NCBI RefSeq assembly: GCF_032062135.1
Contig: NC_092860.1
Location: forward strand, 131,219,566 to 131,283,565
Direction: 5' to 3'
Length of the DNA: 64,000 nt
Source: Pyxicephalus adspersus
Lineage: Eukaryota; Chordata; Amphibia; Anura; Pyxicephalidae
The notes under the pieces were generated by a model that did not search any database, was not told the DNA's origin, and worked only from the letters and a program-made list of their open reading frames with translations. This document shows positions 50,230 through 62,398 of the stretch, piece by piece. Position numbers and translations under genes: made by a program. Every line of letters starts with the position of its first letter. Position 1 is the first letter of the stretch.

Positions 50230-50620
50230 ATGCCGTAGATAAATCTAACTTTCCATCCTCATATTACTGTTTGAATACCGTATCTAATTAACTTCTGATT
50301 AATCTAATTACATGTCAGTCGAACAGCTCTGGTTCAAACAGGTCTGGCAAACATTCATTGGCTTTGTAATTAAAAAGGAAATCAGCATAGGTGAATGGAC
50401 ATAAATTATCGGTAATATCATTAATTAAAGGCAGACTATGTTTAAAGGTTTGCGGTGTAAGCATAGTACGAAGGGGTGATTCCTCTAGGGATTATTATAT
50501 GCTGGGTTTCCTTTTTGGCGTAATAAACAGATTGTAACTAGCACTAGTGTCTTTGTGTTAATGCTGTTTTAGTCTTAGGCACCATATTTCATTATGATGG
50601 TTATTATTGAGTCAGTGAGA
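50230..50620. other. Repeat-free block with clustered TAATTA-type sites
   Basis: Contains tatctaattaacttctgatt, aatctaattacatg, tttgtaattaaaaagg and catcattaattaaagg-type words in under 200 bp, with no dispersed repeat. Candidate enhancer by texture only. Confidence 0.35.
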
Positions 50621-51370
50621 TTTTTGGCATTTGTACTCTTGGGTTTAAAGTGAACCTGTGGTCAAGCTTTACACATGAAACTTGCATATTTTCCACAAGC
50701 AGTGACTGGGCTTTAAAATAAGTTGTCACCATGACCTCTTTAGCTGCAGGTACTGTGTATTAAATAATTCCCAAAGAAAAAAACTGAAGTTATTCCGGAG
50801 AGCTTCATACCACTTTCCATACAACTGAGATTTAAAGGATGTAAGGCTGCAGAGTAATTTCAGATTAGGGCTCTGTGCTGGCAAGAATCTGGCAATATGC
50901 TACATATAGCAGTACAGGGGTCATGTTTTACTATATTACAATATTTGCAATCTTTTTTTAAACCTGATTTTAGGAAAATTGTCATGGTATAAAGGAACAC
51001 ACAACAGTCTACCATATGTAAAATCAATTTAAAGGTCTAACTCGAAGATGTTCAAATATTCATGTCTTTGACTTCCATGTCAGCTCTTTGTAGTTGCATA
51101 TATAGTCCATTATTTATTAATGTCGTTAGCTCAGTTTAAATTCATTGAAAATAATCTACTGGTAAGAACCTGATTTCACCATTGCACAATGGTTTGTTAA
51201 GCATCTGGTGGAGTGAATTGCATCATCATTCCCCTTCTCCCATTGACTGGTGGATGTTAGGTGGCAATCCTATCCTAACAACAACCAGCCAATGGGAATG
51301 TGATACGTGCATTAACAAAGGTGGTGTCCCTGACCCGTTGGCTACTTGACAACTTGATGAGTACTTTAGA
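50621..51370. other. Gene-free stretch
   Basis: No recognisable feature. Confidence 0.5.
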
Positions 51371-51692
51371 ACACACGTACTTTTGGACACACGTCCAATA
51401 GTTCTCGCCCAATAATCGGCTGAGGGCCGTTATCGGACGAGAATCTGGTGTGTGTACATCGCCCATTGTCCGAACAACCGTACTGGTGGATCCACAGATG
51501 ATGGACGGCGAACAATCCTAATGCAAGGGAAGGGGGAGATCGCGCAGCAGGGTGCCGCTCCCTCGTTCTCCCCCTCCCCTCTCCATAGAGCAGAACGGTG
51601 CTGTATGTACAGCACTCGTTCATGCATCATGCAGTGCTTAGTCGTGAAAGATCCTTTCCAACGACAATAATTGCACGTATGTATGCAGCCTA
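51371..51692. mobile_element. Family G MITE, long GC-rich copy
   Basis: The right end (gaaagatcctttccaacgac, aataattgcacgt, atgtatgcagccta) matches the short copy at 23049-23146. The left part begins acacacgtac and contains an inner palindrome (ttctcgcccaataatcggc and gccgttatcggacgagaa). The GC-rich block with CpGs at 51400-51620 belongs to this element and is not a CpG-island promoter. The overlapping open frames on both strands are by-products of the GC content. Confidence 0.7.
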
Positions 51693-53051
51693 AAGCCCAG
51701 ATTCTCAGTGAAGTTCAAACGTTTCACCTTGTGGCTTCTTCAGGGTTTTTTTTTTAGAGACTCTTATTTATGGATGATGTAGAAATAAAAATCCTAATCA
51801 AGAAATTTTGTGGTGTAGTAGTGGTAAATGTTTTGAGCTCTGTCTTAGGTTCAGAGAGAAGTAGTTGTAGCAGTAGTAGTTGTTTTAAACTATGACTGAC
51901 GTAATTGGCCGGGTGCAACTTGGTGAACATTGGAGAGTAAATGCTTGTTGTTTCCAGTGGACGATAAGGTTTTTTTTTTTTCATTTTTTTAAACTAAAGG
52001 TATTTGCAGAGTGGTGTATGAAGGAGAGCTTGGCAGCAGCTAGCCAAGAGTGTGGCTGGCTGTGGTGACCTGAGACTCAATTTCTGATGTCATTGCCACT
52101 TCCCTTGGTTTACTGCCTGTGTCCAAAGACAAACATTAAGTCTTTGTTATTCTTGATTATTGATTGGTAACTACACATACCACAAAACCATCAGAACCAT
52201 AAATTATTGCTAATTTGGATGGTTGGTTGACATCTGCATATAAGGCTGTTGTAAAGTCAGAGAATGTCCACTGTAAGTATGGTTTAAGGGGACAATACTG
52301 TGTATGTAGATAAAGGGCTTAAATATAATGTAAATATGGTTACTTTGTGAGAAGAAAATGTCACTGTGTCTTATGAGCTGGAAGAGGGTCTGAATATTCC
52401 CCCATGGCCATAAAACAGTTTTTTACTTCTGTACTTTAAAAAAAATGTTTTTTCTTACTTGAATACCAGTAGTAGTTGTGTGTCAGTATAGAATAGTTAA
52501 CGCGATTTGTAGCACTATTCATCTGTGCTTACAGTATTGTAACTTTAGTCTCTATAACCTGACAAGGCTAAAAAGAGACATATCATGTGAATAACAAATC
52601 TGTTGTACAAAGACAATGGCTTTAGCTTGGAGGATGAACAGTCTATAGCTGTTTTACCCCCCACTTAACTACCCGCATTTTGGCCCCATCATTCATTTTC
52701 TACACAAGCACAACTTGACCCCAAGTCAAGCTTCATGATAAATGGATCCAATAATCATCCCTCATATTCCTTATACTGTTACATTTAAAGCATAAAACCC
52801 TCTGAAATATATAGGAGAGAAAGATAGAGTAACCTTTTTATATGAACCAGTTATCCAATATACAGATATGGAGTTATACAGATCGTTGTAAGCATGTAAC
52901 TGTTTTCCTTTGTCTAAAGAAACCTCTTTGCTGCAAGAATGAGATAAAAAAAAAATTTCGCTCCAAATATGGCAGATCTGGATATATTGTTCAATTAGCT
53001 CCATGAACATCTCCCAGGGAGTCTTTCTTTTTTATGTAGGTCATTAACAGA
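51693..53051. other. Gene-free stretch
   Basis: No supported feature. Confidence 0.5.
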
Positions 53052-53318
53052 GACCTTCCCAGCTTAGTCCTACTGATAGCTATGCTACTACCTCTAAAGC
53101 TCCTTGGTCATTGGACCATGCAGGCATTAGGAAGAAGGAAAAACTGTTCTCCTCTTGATTTTACCTACCTGCCCATCTGTTTTTTGTTATACCCCTTCAG
53201 TCCCTGACTGTTGGCTCTATAAATACCCGATCTATTACCTGAAGGATCATGGGTTTTTTTCTCTGCGTCATCTCAACCTTCCCAGCTTGGATAGCCCTGC
53301 CGATAGCTATGCTGCTAT
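53052..53318 (+). repeat. Pair of diverged direct repeats about 224 bp apart
   Basis: accttcccagcttagtccta followed by ctgatagctatgctacta (53053-53090) recurs as accttcccagcttggatagc followed by cctgccgatagctatgctgc (53276-53315). Either a diverged tandem duplication of a unit of about 224 bp or two fragments of one dispersed repeat. Confidence 0.6.
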
Positions 53319-54285
53319 ATGTTCACAGGTGTGTACACTGCCAGGCTCACTAGTAATGTTAGACATCTGGATGTTAGACAAGAAAGTAAATATAAGTGGA
53401 TTTTTAGTTTTAGTTAGACTAAGCCTTTAAAGAAATGTATCATGCTCATTAATTGGATTTTAAAATTTGACCAGGCACAAGTATATCAAACAGAAGTGTT
53501 GACTTTACCAGCTGAATGCTTTTTCTGTCTCATTGGCTCAGGAAGGTCAATATTGTTGCCAGGCCTTTTAAAAGGGCAGTAGCAGAAGCCTTTATATTTC
53601 TAACAGAATATAATTCCTTTAATGTATACATAATTCCTGTAAATAGCTGCTTCTTTGATGATAACCATATTATAACATCTTTCTATTATGCATTTTTGGG
53701 TTAATAGATGCCTACTGACAGCACCAGTGACTGGCAGATATTACAATATCTGTGCATTTACTTTTTTGCAATCTCTGTATTACATAATGAAGTTAAGTGA
53801 GAGTGAGAGCAAAAATAATCATGTTAATGCAATAGAAATGAATCCATGAGTTGCTCTATTGGAGAAACACTTCTTTGCTCATATTCCAGCATTAACTTCA
53901 AATAACCTATGTCAGTGGCTCTCAATTATCTTAATATGTATGTTTGGATTCTGGCCAGTGTCATTTTGTATCCCTGCACTGATTGCTCTCTAACTGGTGA
54001 ATGTTAATTGCTTTCAAATCTCTTTGGAGTTAACACACTTTAAGAAGGGAAAAAAAGAAGGCACAGCACTTCATCTGGAAGAGTACCTAATTCTTTTAGT
54101 TGGCTATTGAGTAAGAAATGTAAGCTCTTCCTTGAGAATAGTGTGTGATCCAAGAAACATGAACCGTAAACTCCTAATTCTCTGTGTGCCGATGTATTCT
54201 GTGTTTCGGCATCTTAAAAGGACGTGCTTGTTGAAAATTCCTATGTAAAAGATATGACTGTGTGCGGTCAGAGTTTCTCATCCTT
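53319..54285. other. Gene-free stretch
   Basis: No supported feature. Confidence 0.5.
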
Positions 54286-55000
54286 CTCTCACACTCCACC
54301 CCCCACCTCATATCTAATAACTCCTCCCAATAATAATGCGGGTATGGTGAAAATTACCTTTTGGCTGTTTATTATACAAATCTATAAATTTCGCAAATAA
54401 CATTTTAAACAACACTTTATCATAAACAACATAAATAACCCTAATAACTTAACAATAATACCAATAATAACATTCCAGCAGTGCAACTTTAATTCCCTCA
54501 GGTTGCAGGTCCTTGAGGACACCAACACCTTCACCTCCATTAACCAGGGATTGGCGTTTATTGATATAAATCCTGCTCCCAGGCGCCATTCCACTGCCTC
54601 GGGAACTATATTAACCTTGCCCCATTCCTTTCACCAATATACCCCCACTTGCTACTAAAATAACCATTCCATCACTTTCAATACACCCTGCCCCCGGGGA
54701 CTTCAAACCGCCACACTTCACTCCCTTCGCTCCAAACCAATCCTAACACCTAAATATAAAGGGAGGGTGGGAATCCTTTTCCTATGCTGTCTCCCCTTAA
54801 TCTCACCCCTTGACCGTCTTTGCATTCCTATATCCCATCACTTCCCCCATCCATTGTTTTCTTTTGCCACCAATCCCTAACCCTTAACCCACCTTTATCA
54901 CCCCATACTTCCCAAGCCTACTACAATCTTGCTCGACCTTCCCCCCACCAGTCATGCTAGCCCTCCACCTATCCTCCTTCCTCTCAGGCTCCAGGCCTTC
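54286..55000 (-). mobile_element. C-rich, G-poor LTR-like segment, opposite orientation to the 25.3 kb one
   Basis: The plus strand is C/A/T-rich and nearly G-free for hundreds of bases (cccttgaccgtctttgcatt, cacttcccccatccattg). On the minus strand it reads G-rich, then gttcccgaggcagtgg, then a T-rich part with a polyadenylation-like aataaa near 54370, then ggtggggggtggag. This parallels 25276-26035. A retroelement terminal repeat is the best guess; no linked coding region is visible. Confidence 0.4.
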
Positions 55001-57788
55001 CTATATATCAGGCAATTATACATGGCCCTGGCTGTAGATAGGATTTGTATGAGGCTTTCTAGTAGCATTCTGTCCTAAAGCAAAATAAGGCAAATCAAGA
55101 CATTTTCCAAACCTTCCCAAACTCCTATACTCCTCTTACTTCTCCTTTCCATCCTTGCCAGGTCCAAAACAATTACCCTGTAGTTTTGTGTATATGGAAG
55201 CAAGTGACTCAATCCCTTTTGTTTTTATTTAGGGGTCCTTTGGTAATTGACAATTCCTTAGCCCTGTGAAGGCTTTAAAGTATGCAATGTGGAGCTTACA
55301 CTGGCTATATATTCTATTCTGGCCAAATTCAATGGGCTGCTATTAATAGCAGCATTAAGGATCTGATCACACTACAATGTGAAATACCATAGTCACTGCA
55401 ATATAAGCTAAATCTGCATGTGTCAGTTATAAGATGTGGGAGTTACTGGGGGAGAAAACTGCACCCTGCTCCACACTCCATTCCTGTGCCATCAATGTAC
55501 TATGGTACTACTTTTGTAGCTTGGATAGTGCATTTAGTCCCAGGAAGGAAAGCTATAAACAACTGACTTATGTCAGGTGAATAGTTGTCTACTTATAAAA
55601 TTTAAAAATATTTTTAAGTATTTCATATTTACAAAGTTTAAAAATGTAATAGTTGAGAATTAAATTATTGAAGAACTCTATGTACAGCTTTAAAGTATCC
55701 AAAGCATGTTATTTAAAGGATTTGTGTGTGTTAATGTTGGTCTGTCAAGCCTCATAAAAAAGAAATGTATTAATCTTTATGAATTATTACATGTCCTCAT
55801 GGCAGTGCCTAGCTTTTTATGTCTTTTTTGGTAGTAGTTTGTCTACTACCCATAATATAACTACAAGGTTCCCTCGATAGACATCATTGGTATTAACCTT
55901 TGTTTGGTTATACTGAATTTTGAACAAGATTCATGAAGCTCTGGCAGATTTACCCATCACTACTTTAAATTAAATTTATGGTGTTTTCTGACATAGATGT
56001 AGCATCTGCTGGATATCTTAGGAACTTTACTGGCTCATATCTGAAGCCCGTAAAATGGGATTGTCTGGGAAGCAAATTGTGGTGCTGCAATTTGGTTTAT
56101 TGTAGCCCATAACAAAGTATACAGAGGAGTACCCCGATGGATCTTCACAGCTGTAGGAGGGGCAACTAAAGCATTTTCACAGCTAACTTTCCAGTGTTTA
56201 ATTTAAGTAAACCAAACCTTAGTCAAGGTGCAGCTGTTCAATGTGTTATTTAAAGACACCTCCTAGGTCTTACTTTGGACTAATGAAGGATTAGCCTTGT
56301 GTTGCACAGATTTGAGAGTAGTTTTGGTTGAGTAGCATAGCAAAAGACACTGGGCAAGGCTGAAGTCACACAGTCCACAAATAAGTGTGTGTTGTCCCAT
56401 AACAGGTCTTTAGAGGAGCAACGTGTAAATGTTTGTACTTGCTGAGCCTGGGGATAAAACACACCAAATGTGAATGTATTACAGAGATGTACTACATATA
56501 TTTTATTAAATATAAACATAAAACCTTTGCTTGCATTAATAAATACTGGTAACTAAATGAAACATAAATAAACTGTTATTGTATAAATGGAAAGCCCAAG
56601 AAAAATCTATGAACAACAATCTGCAGGGACAAAACATACAAAGTCCTCTGGAATCAGGGACAAAAGGCAAACTTTTGTTTATGTGGAAGGCATTGTTATC
56701 TCCAGGCTCAAAGTACAAATCTTGTTGGTTCACAGGAACATATGCTGGCCAAAGTTATGATATATTGTGCTCTACTTTCTTCTTGGCCACCTCTTGTCCT
56801 GCATGACTGCACCACAACCTGTCAACAGCAGATTAATAATGAAGATCCACAACACAAGTGTGCAACTCATCCATTTATGATATGTAACATATTTTCATGG
56901 TGAAGGTCAGATACTAAGACTTTGTTTATTCTAGGATTACAAACTGTGTTGAAATGTGAAGGCTAATAGAAAACACTATGTCATATTCACTTACCCACCT
57001 ATAAACAGGACATATTTCACTGTTCACATTTGGATCAGTGGCACTTATAAATAGTAAATGCCAAACTAAGTACAACATCTACAGACTAAAACAAATTTTA
57101 TCACAAAAGTTTAGTGACCTATACTATATATTTTGTATCGTTTAAATTAGAATAATATAAGCATTTCAAATTTACATACATTAAAAAATAAAGTGAGAAT
57201 GTCTATGCCAGCGTTTACCTCTCCTGCTGTCCATACCCCCGGGTCACTTCTGCAGTAAAACTTTTGGAGTTTCAGATTCCTCATTCACTGCTGTGGTCAG
57301 TGTCCCTTCCTGAATCAAAAAGACAGACAGCAAAGGTCTCTTAAAATTTTCACCAGGCAATTTCTCATTATTGCAAAAGTGATTGGCAGCACAACCAGCA
57401 GGAGAGGTAAGTATTTGAGTTCTTCTTCGCAGGTACAGCTTTATTTTGTACATATGAGTTTTAGCAATAAAATCACTTTAAAGCTGAATGCTGCCTTAAC
57501 TCTTTTTGCACACTTGAAGATAGTGCTCCATTGTAATGATTGTGATTAGTTCTATTTCCCTGCTCACTGCGACTTCCACAAAACAAACATTAGAGGCAGC
57601 AGCAGGTATCTGGTACCACCTCCTTTATTCTGTCTGATAGAATTTTAGGATTATTCAGCCCACTTCTCCCAGTTTGTGTTGTCTCAGTTTTATTTTTTTT
57701 TTAGTTATTTGTTTTTATTCTTGCCAGTCATTTAGTCACAGCTGCATGTATGAGAATTTCTGAGGGTGGTATGCATATTCATGGAATA
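55001..57788. other. Gene-free stretch
   Basis: About 2.8 kb of AT-rich sequence without supported features. Confidence 0.45.
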
Positions 57789-58010
57789 GACCTGATTTAA
57801 TAAAGCTCTCCAGGGCTTGAGAGGATACACCTTCATAAGTGAAGATGGGTGATCTAGCAAACCTGGAATGGATCTGGTCCAGGATTCAAACTATTTGCTA
57901 GCAAATAGAAAATGACTTTGAAGAAATCCATTCCAGGTTTGCTGGATCACCCAGAATTACTGATGAAAGTGTATCCTCTCGAGCCTCAGAGAGCTTTAAT
58001 AAATCAGGCC
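57789..58010 (-). mobile_element. Family A palindromic MITE, copy 8 (reverse orientation, most complete)
   Basis: Full arms: gacctgatttaataaagctc, ggatacaccttcataagtga, caaacctggaatgg at the left, with their inverses at the right. The loop (ctggtccaggattcaaac to actttgaagaaat) is reversed relative to copies 1, 3 and 7, giving the minus strand. Subtype 1. Confidence 0.92.
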
Positions 58011-58710
58011 CAGTGTGTGAAAAGCTATAATGTCAGCTGAAAAAAAATTCCTCTATATTTGCAGCGTTTTACCATTCTGCTCTCATGGTGGTCATTGCAC
58101 AACAATTATCTGGTGAACCTAAAGTCAGTGGAGTGACAAATCAGTTGAATGTGTCATGGTAGACCAGGGTTGTACATCCAGTGCTAACAAAGTACTTGCA
58201 CAAGCACAGACATAATTCAAAGGAGCTGAGGTTTGTGATTTATTACTTATTTGTGTTTTATTACATATTATACAGTGGCAGAGGAAAATTGATAATGTAA
58301 GTTAGTGAGAATTTTTTGGGAGATAAGCTGAGCATAGAGGTGGGAAGTTATTGGTTTGCCCACATTTCCATTTTAACACCGGAATAAGGGTTGTAATGAC
58401 TTCAGTAAATGGGATAAAGTTTTGACTTCAATACAATTAAATTTACTGCATGGATTTTGAGTAGGAGACTGATGTAGGCCACTAGTGATCAGCAGGGTGA
58501 CTGTGCTATTCCTTGGAGTCTTTATCTGTAAAGAAAAAATAACATCTGTAGAGCGCTGAGAGCAGTAGAGGGATCTGTCCCTGTATTCCCTGCACTCACA
58601 CCCTGATACCCCCTGCCCCTAATTGGCCACTGGTCACAGAGACTGACATGGATTTTTCAACCTGGCCCCTGAGGATAGATCTTTGCAGCCCCTGTATTGA
58701 TGTCTTAGAG
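58011..58710. other. Gene-free stretch
   Basis: No supported feature. Confidence 0.5.
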
Positions 58711-58990
58711 CAGTGGTCGCCAAACTTTTCCGACCTACGTACCACTGAACTTACGGACTCCGGACCGCACATGGGAGCCGCGTGTCACTTATAAGATAAG
58801 AAACTTCCACCATACTGACGTCATGATGTCAGAACTTATCCACCCACCCATCGCAGGTCTATGCCTGCAATGGGAGAGTGGGCAGGTTGTGTCCAGAGAC
58901 ACGACATGCCCTCCACCCTGAGCCTGCAATCCGTACGGGGGACATGGTCCATGGCTCTGGCTGGTGCGCCCCCCAGTGGGTCCAAGAAGA
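58711..58990 (+). mobile_element. hAT-like element, 3' end not visible
   Basis: It begins cagtggtcgccaaactttt, the form of a hAT terminal repeat (CAG-GGT-CCAAAC-TTT), followed by GC-rich sequence with accggaccgcacatgg-type words. No matching inverted terminus (ccactg) occurs within the next kilobase, so the right border is set only by the drop in GC content. No transposase remnant. Confidence 0.5.
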
Positions 58991-60296
58991 TGTAATACAC
59001 AGTACAGGGTCAAGGTAACCAAAAAATGTATCATTGGACATCAATTAATTGGATGGTGGACTGAATCAAAGGCAGTCCTTACAAATGTACTGTATTGTAT
59101 CTTCTTTCAACAGTTGTTACAAAACAGATGTACTTGTCCCACCATTCAAAGCAGCCGTGTTAATAAGAAATTTTAGGGCTCTAATTATAAAGCAATGGTA
59201 TGCCACCACCATGGCCATATCGGCCTACTGTGGTCATAACATTGTTTAAAAAACATTTGCATGACTAATAAAATGCAGTTGCTGCATGTCATGAACACTG
59301 TGATTGTAAGCAAACAGTAGAAAGTATTATCTGCTCCCCTCTAAAAATAAGCCCATAAGTATCCCTAAGAAAGTTTTTTTCTTTTTAGAAATATATAATA
59401 AAAAATAAAGCAACAGCGGCACACAAACCATATAGCATTTCAATGTACCTTCACATAACAGATGCACTGTGATCATAGTAAATATAGTTGTGCAGCACTT
59501 GTGTTTACTTATGATCAAGATGACAGAGGAGGTTGACAGTTGATTCATCTTGGCCTGGAGGCTGGTGTAAAACTGCTGAATATGTAAAGAATAAAAATAA
59601 AACATGCTGATGTTTAAAACTACAATTTACTGTATTTACAGGGGAGGTATAGAGAATAATGTTGTATCAGCCATGAAGATATTCTTGGAAAAATATGAAT
59701 CTTTATTTCTTAACATTTTGCTTTATTGTAAGATACTGGAGAGATTAAACAACAAACAAAAGGCATTTGGTAAAAAATGTTTTACCCAAATTATTTCTTA
59801 TTAACTTTAGTGCAGTTATATGCCAAACATTTTATTTGTGTTTAATTCTTGACAAGTAGCAGATTTTATTTACATAGATATTCACATTGAAAAAATAAAC
59901 ACTTGAGTTTAACTGATACATAAATACATTGAAAATCTGAGTATAGAGAACCCTAAACACACAGTTCATCCATTAAGGGCTAAATAAAAGCCAAAAATGG
60001 TCCAATTTGCTCCAACAGGAGGAACAAAAGTAATTTCCTATTCTCTTTAATTTATACTTTTTTGTAAATATTTTGTTTATATTACACTGGGGAACAGTTA
60101 TTTGCTATCACATCCAGTTTTTACGATACAGAGTACCCTCCATTTTTGTCAAAAAACATACAATTTTTACATACAATGAAAAAATAATGAAATAATTTGA
60201 ATGTACTGTTTATTTAAATTTATTTTGTTCATACAAAAGATTTATCGTTACTCGATGACATTGTTTCTACAGTAAAACATTTGAAAATTTATTGGG
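58991..60296. other. Gene-free stretch downstream of the pseudogene
   Basis: AT-rich. No poly(A) tract or terminal repeat bounds the pseudogene on this side. Confidence 0.45.
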
Positions 60297-61840
60297 TTAA
60301 GCGCTTAAGGTAAACAATTTATGCTTATAGCTTTTCCTGGAGTGTTCAGTGTTAGGACAATCCTGCCGGATGCTCCAACAATAGTCAGCCATTGTAAGTA
60401 CATCCCATCTACCCTGATACCAACCTTCCATGACCTTCAAATCTTGAAGGAATCGTTCACTTTGCTCATCACTGACTACATCAAGGTTTTCCGGGAAGTT
60501 AGAAAGATGGCTATGCAGAAAATACACCTTGATTCTCATATAATAACCAAACATTTTGTAGCTCTCCAAGAGTTTCTGGACAATTTCTGTGTAATTATTT
60601 GCTGGTATGTTTCCAAGAAAGTCCTTGACAATGGCTTTGAATGATAACCAAGCATTCTTTTCGACTTCTGATTGTCCTGATGAAATGTTCATCTTTGATG
60701 AGCTGCCGATGATGATCTGTGGACCATCAATCACACCGGCCTTTACTTTTTCAAATGATAGGCTAGGAAATGCCAAATGAGGTACTTGAATGGTCTCTTT
60801 GAGTTGGCAAAGCTTTAACGAACTGCTTCATCAGACCCAGTTTCATGTGCAGAGGCGGCAATATAATATTCTTTCTATCAACAAGTGGCTCATGTAGAAT
60901 GTTTGTATCACCTGGTTTTAGATCTTGGAGGCCAGTTCCTTTTAACCCAATGCCTTTCACAAGCTCTGCTGTCCCACTTGCACAGATAACAGGGATACTT
61001 GAAGAAGGAAGCATACCATTTTAAGGTCAACACAGATGATCCAATTGTGTTGGTGATATTGCAACAACTCAATGACTCTTTTTATGTCTGCATATTCTTC
61101 ACAAAGAGAAACTGAATGGCTGATTGGGACTGACCCAAACATATTGCCATTGTGAAGGAGGACACACTTTAAGCTCGGCTTTGAGCTATCGATGAAAAGT
61201 CACCATTCAGTTGAGTTGTAGATTGGAATTCCCAATTCCTCTATTAAACCAGGTATGTTATGGCAATACACAAAGACACTGTCAGTTCTAAAGTACTGCA
61301 GAAATGCAATTTCTCTGGTTCGAAAGTTCAATACCTTTCCTTTTCAAGTAAGTTTTTCTCACGCAGTCTTGATGCTAGGAGTTCTGAAGCCTTCTTCGAT
61401 AGTCCCAAATCACGTGCCAAATCACTTAACTCATGCTGGTTATCTGAATGAGCCACTGGACGTATAGCCGATGGTAGACTACGATACTCTATGTTATATT
61501 TATTTTTCTTGTTATATCCTGAAGTTTTCACCATACAAAAGTAACAGTCACTGAAATGATCTCCTGGCTCTCGCCAAACCATAGGTATACCAAATGGCAT
61601 CTTATCACCTGTTCCCTTTGTCCACATCTGTAAACCCTTGACACGCTGTTTGAACACCTTATGAGGGGCCCAGGACTTATCTTAATCACCAAGTTTAACT
61701 TTGAAATATGCCAAATAGGCTTGCTCTACAAATGTGCTGATGTTCGTCCTTTGACTGGGAATGGTGAAACTGCCACAGATATAACAAAATGAATCAGGGT
61801 TGTTTAGGCACTTACAATGAGAAACAGCAGAGCCAGACAT
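60297..61840 (-). pseudogene. Broken copy of a long, unnamed, multi-copy protein family
   Basis: The minus strand gives a continuous run of protein similarity of about 510 codons in several frames, without intron-sized gaps. It starts at an ATG at 61838-61840 with MSGSAVSHCKC and CYICG, a metal-binding-like cysteine set. Next come MPFGIPMVWREP, DCYFCMVKTSG and LPSAIRPVAH (to about 61440), SKPSLKCVLLHNGN, YPCYLCKWDSRA, ILPPLHMKLGLMKQFVKAL, and a last open segment of 159 codons with DEQSERFLQDLKVMEGWYQG and ADYCW. From memory, these signatures mark an uncharacterised family expanded in many arthropod, cnidarian and vertebrate genomes; I know no proven function. The copy is dead: in-frame TAA at 61682-61684, TGA at 61200-61202 and frameshifts near 61330, 61000 and 60780. 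Two expected cysteines near 61640-61665 read F and R. A splice-acceptor-like cctttctttcag lies just before the ATG. It could be a retrocopy, a degraded gene or part of a transposon. Confidence 0.75.
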
Positions 61841-62398
61841 GATCTGAAAGAAAGGAAATACATGTGTAAGTAGAAAAATAAATTTTGCTTATTCACTACG
61901 TAGAGCAGCGCACAAACTCTGACCACACTGTCTTGCGTGTAAATGAATAGCCTATACGAATCCACGCTACAGTAATCACATAATTATAAGGGGTAGAGAA
62001 AAAACCTGACGTGATAGTAGAAAACTAACTTCACTTTCAGATTTAGCATACCTATTTTAGTGTAAATAAGCTCAAAAATTGAAGTCAACAAAAATGTGTT
62101 CAAAATTGTTCTACAGTGTTATATACATGTTTTAGGAATTTTGTCACCAGGAATTTAACAGTGCCTACACGTCAGTCCACAAGAAAATGAAAGTGTATTA
62201 TCTTATAAAATCCTTTTAATTTATTGGCCTTGATGGACTTTTATCACCTAACTTTGTAGCTACATAACATTTACACCTAATAGTGAAAACTTTAATACAC
62301 ATAAATTTAAAAAAATGTAATACACATAAAAAAATATTCTATTACTTCTCTTGATTGAAAACCTAAATACAGAATGAAGGCACATTCTTACATGGTTC
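61841..62398. other. Gene-free stretch between the pseudogene and a MITE
   Basis: AT-rich. Apart from the acceptor-like word at 61844-61855 (minus strand) I see no upstream exon. Confidence 0.45.

Noticed and set aside
51366..51630. Overlapping open frames on both strands in a GC-rich, CpG-containing patch, resembling a CpG-island first exon
   Set aside because: The patch lies inside the family G mobile element, which explains both the GC content and the open frames.
57789..58010. Apparent internal inversion of the loop of a family A element
   Set aside because: Because the arms are palindromic, a reversed loop simply means the whole element sits on the opposite strand.
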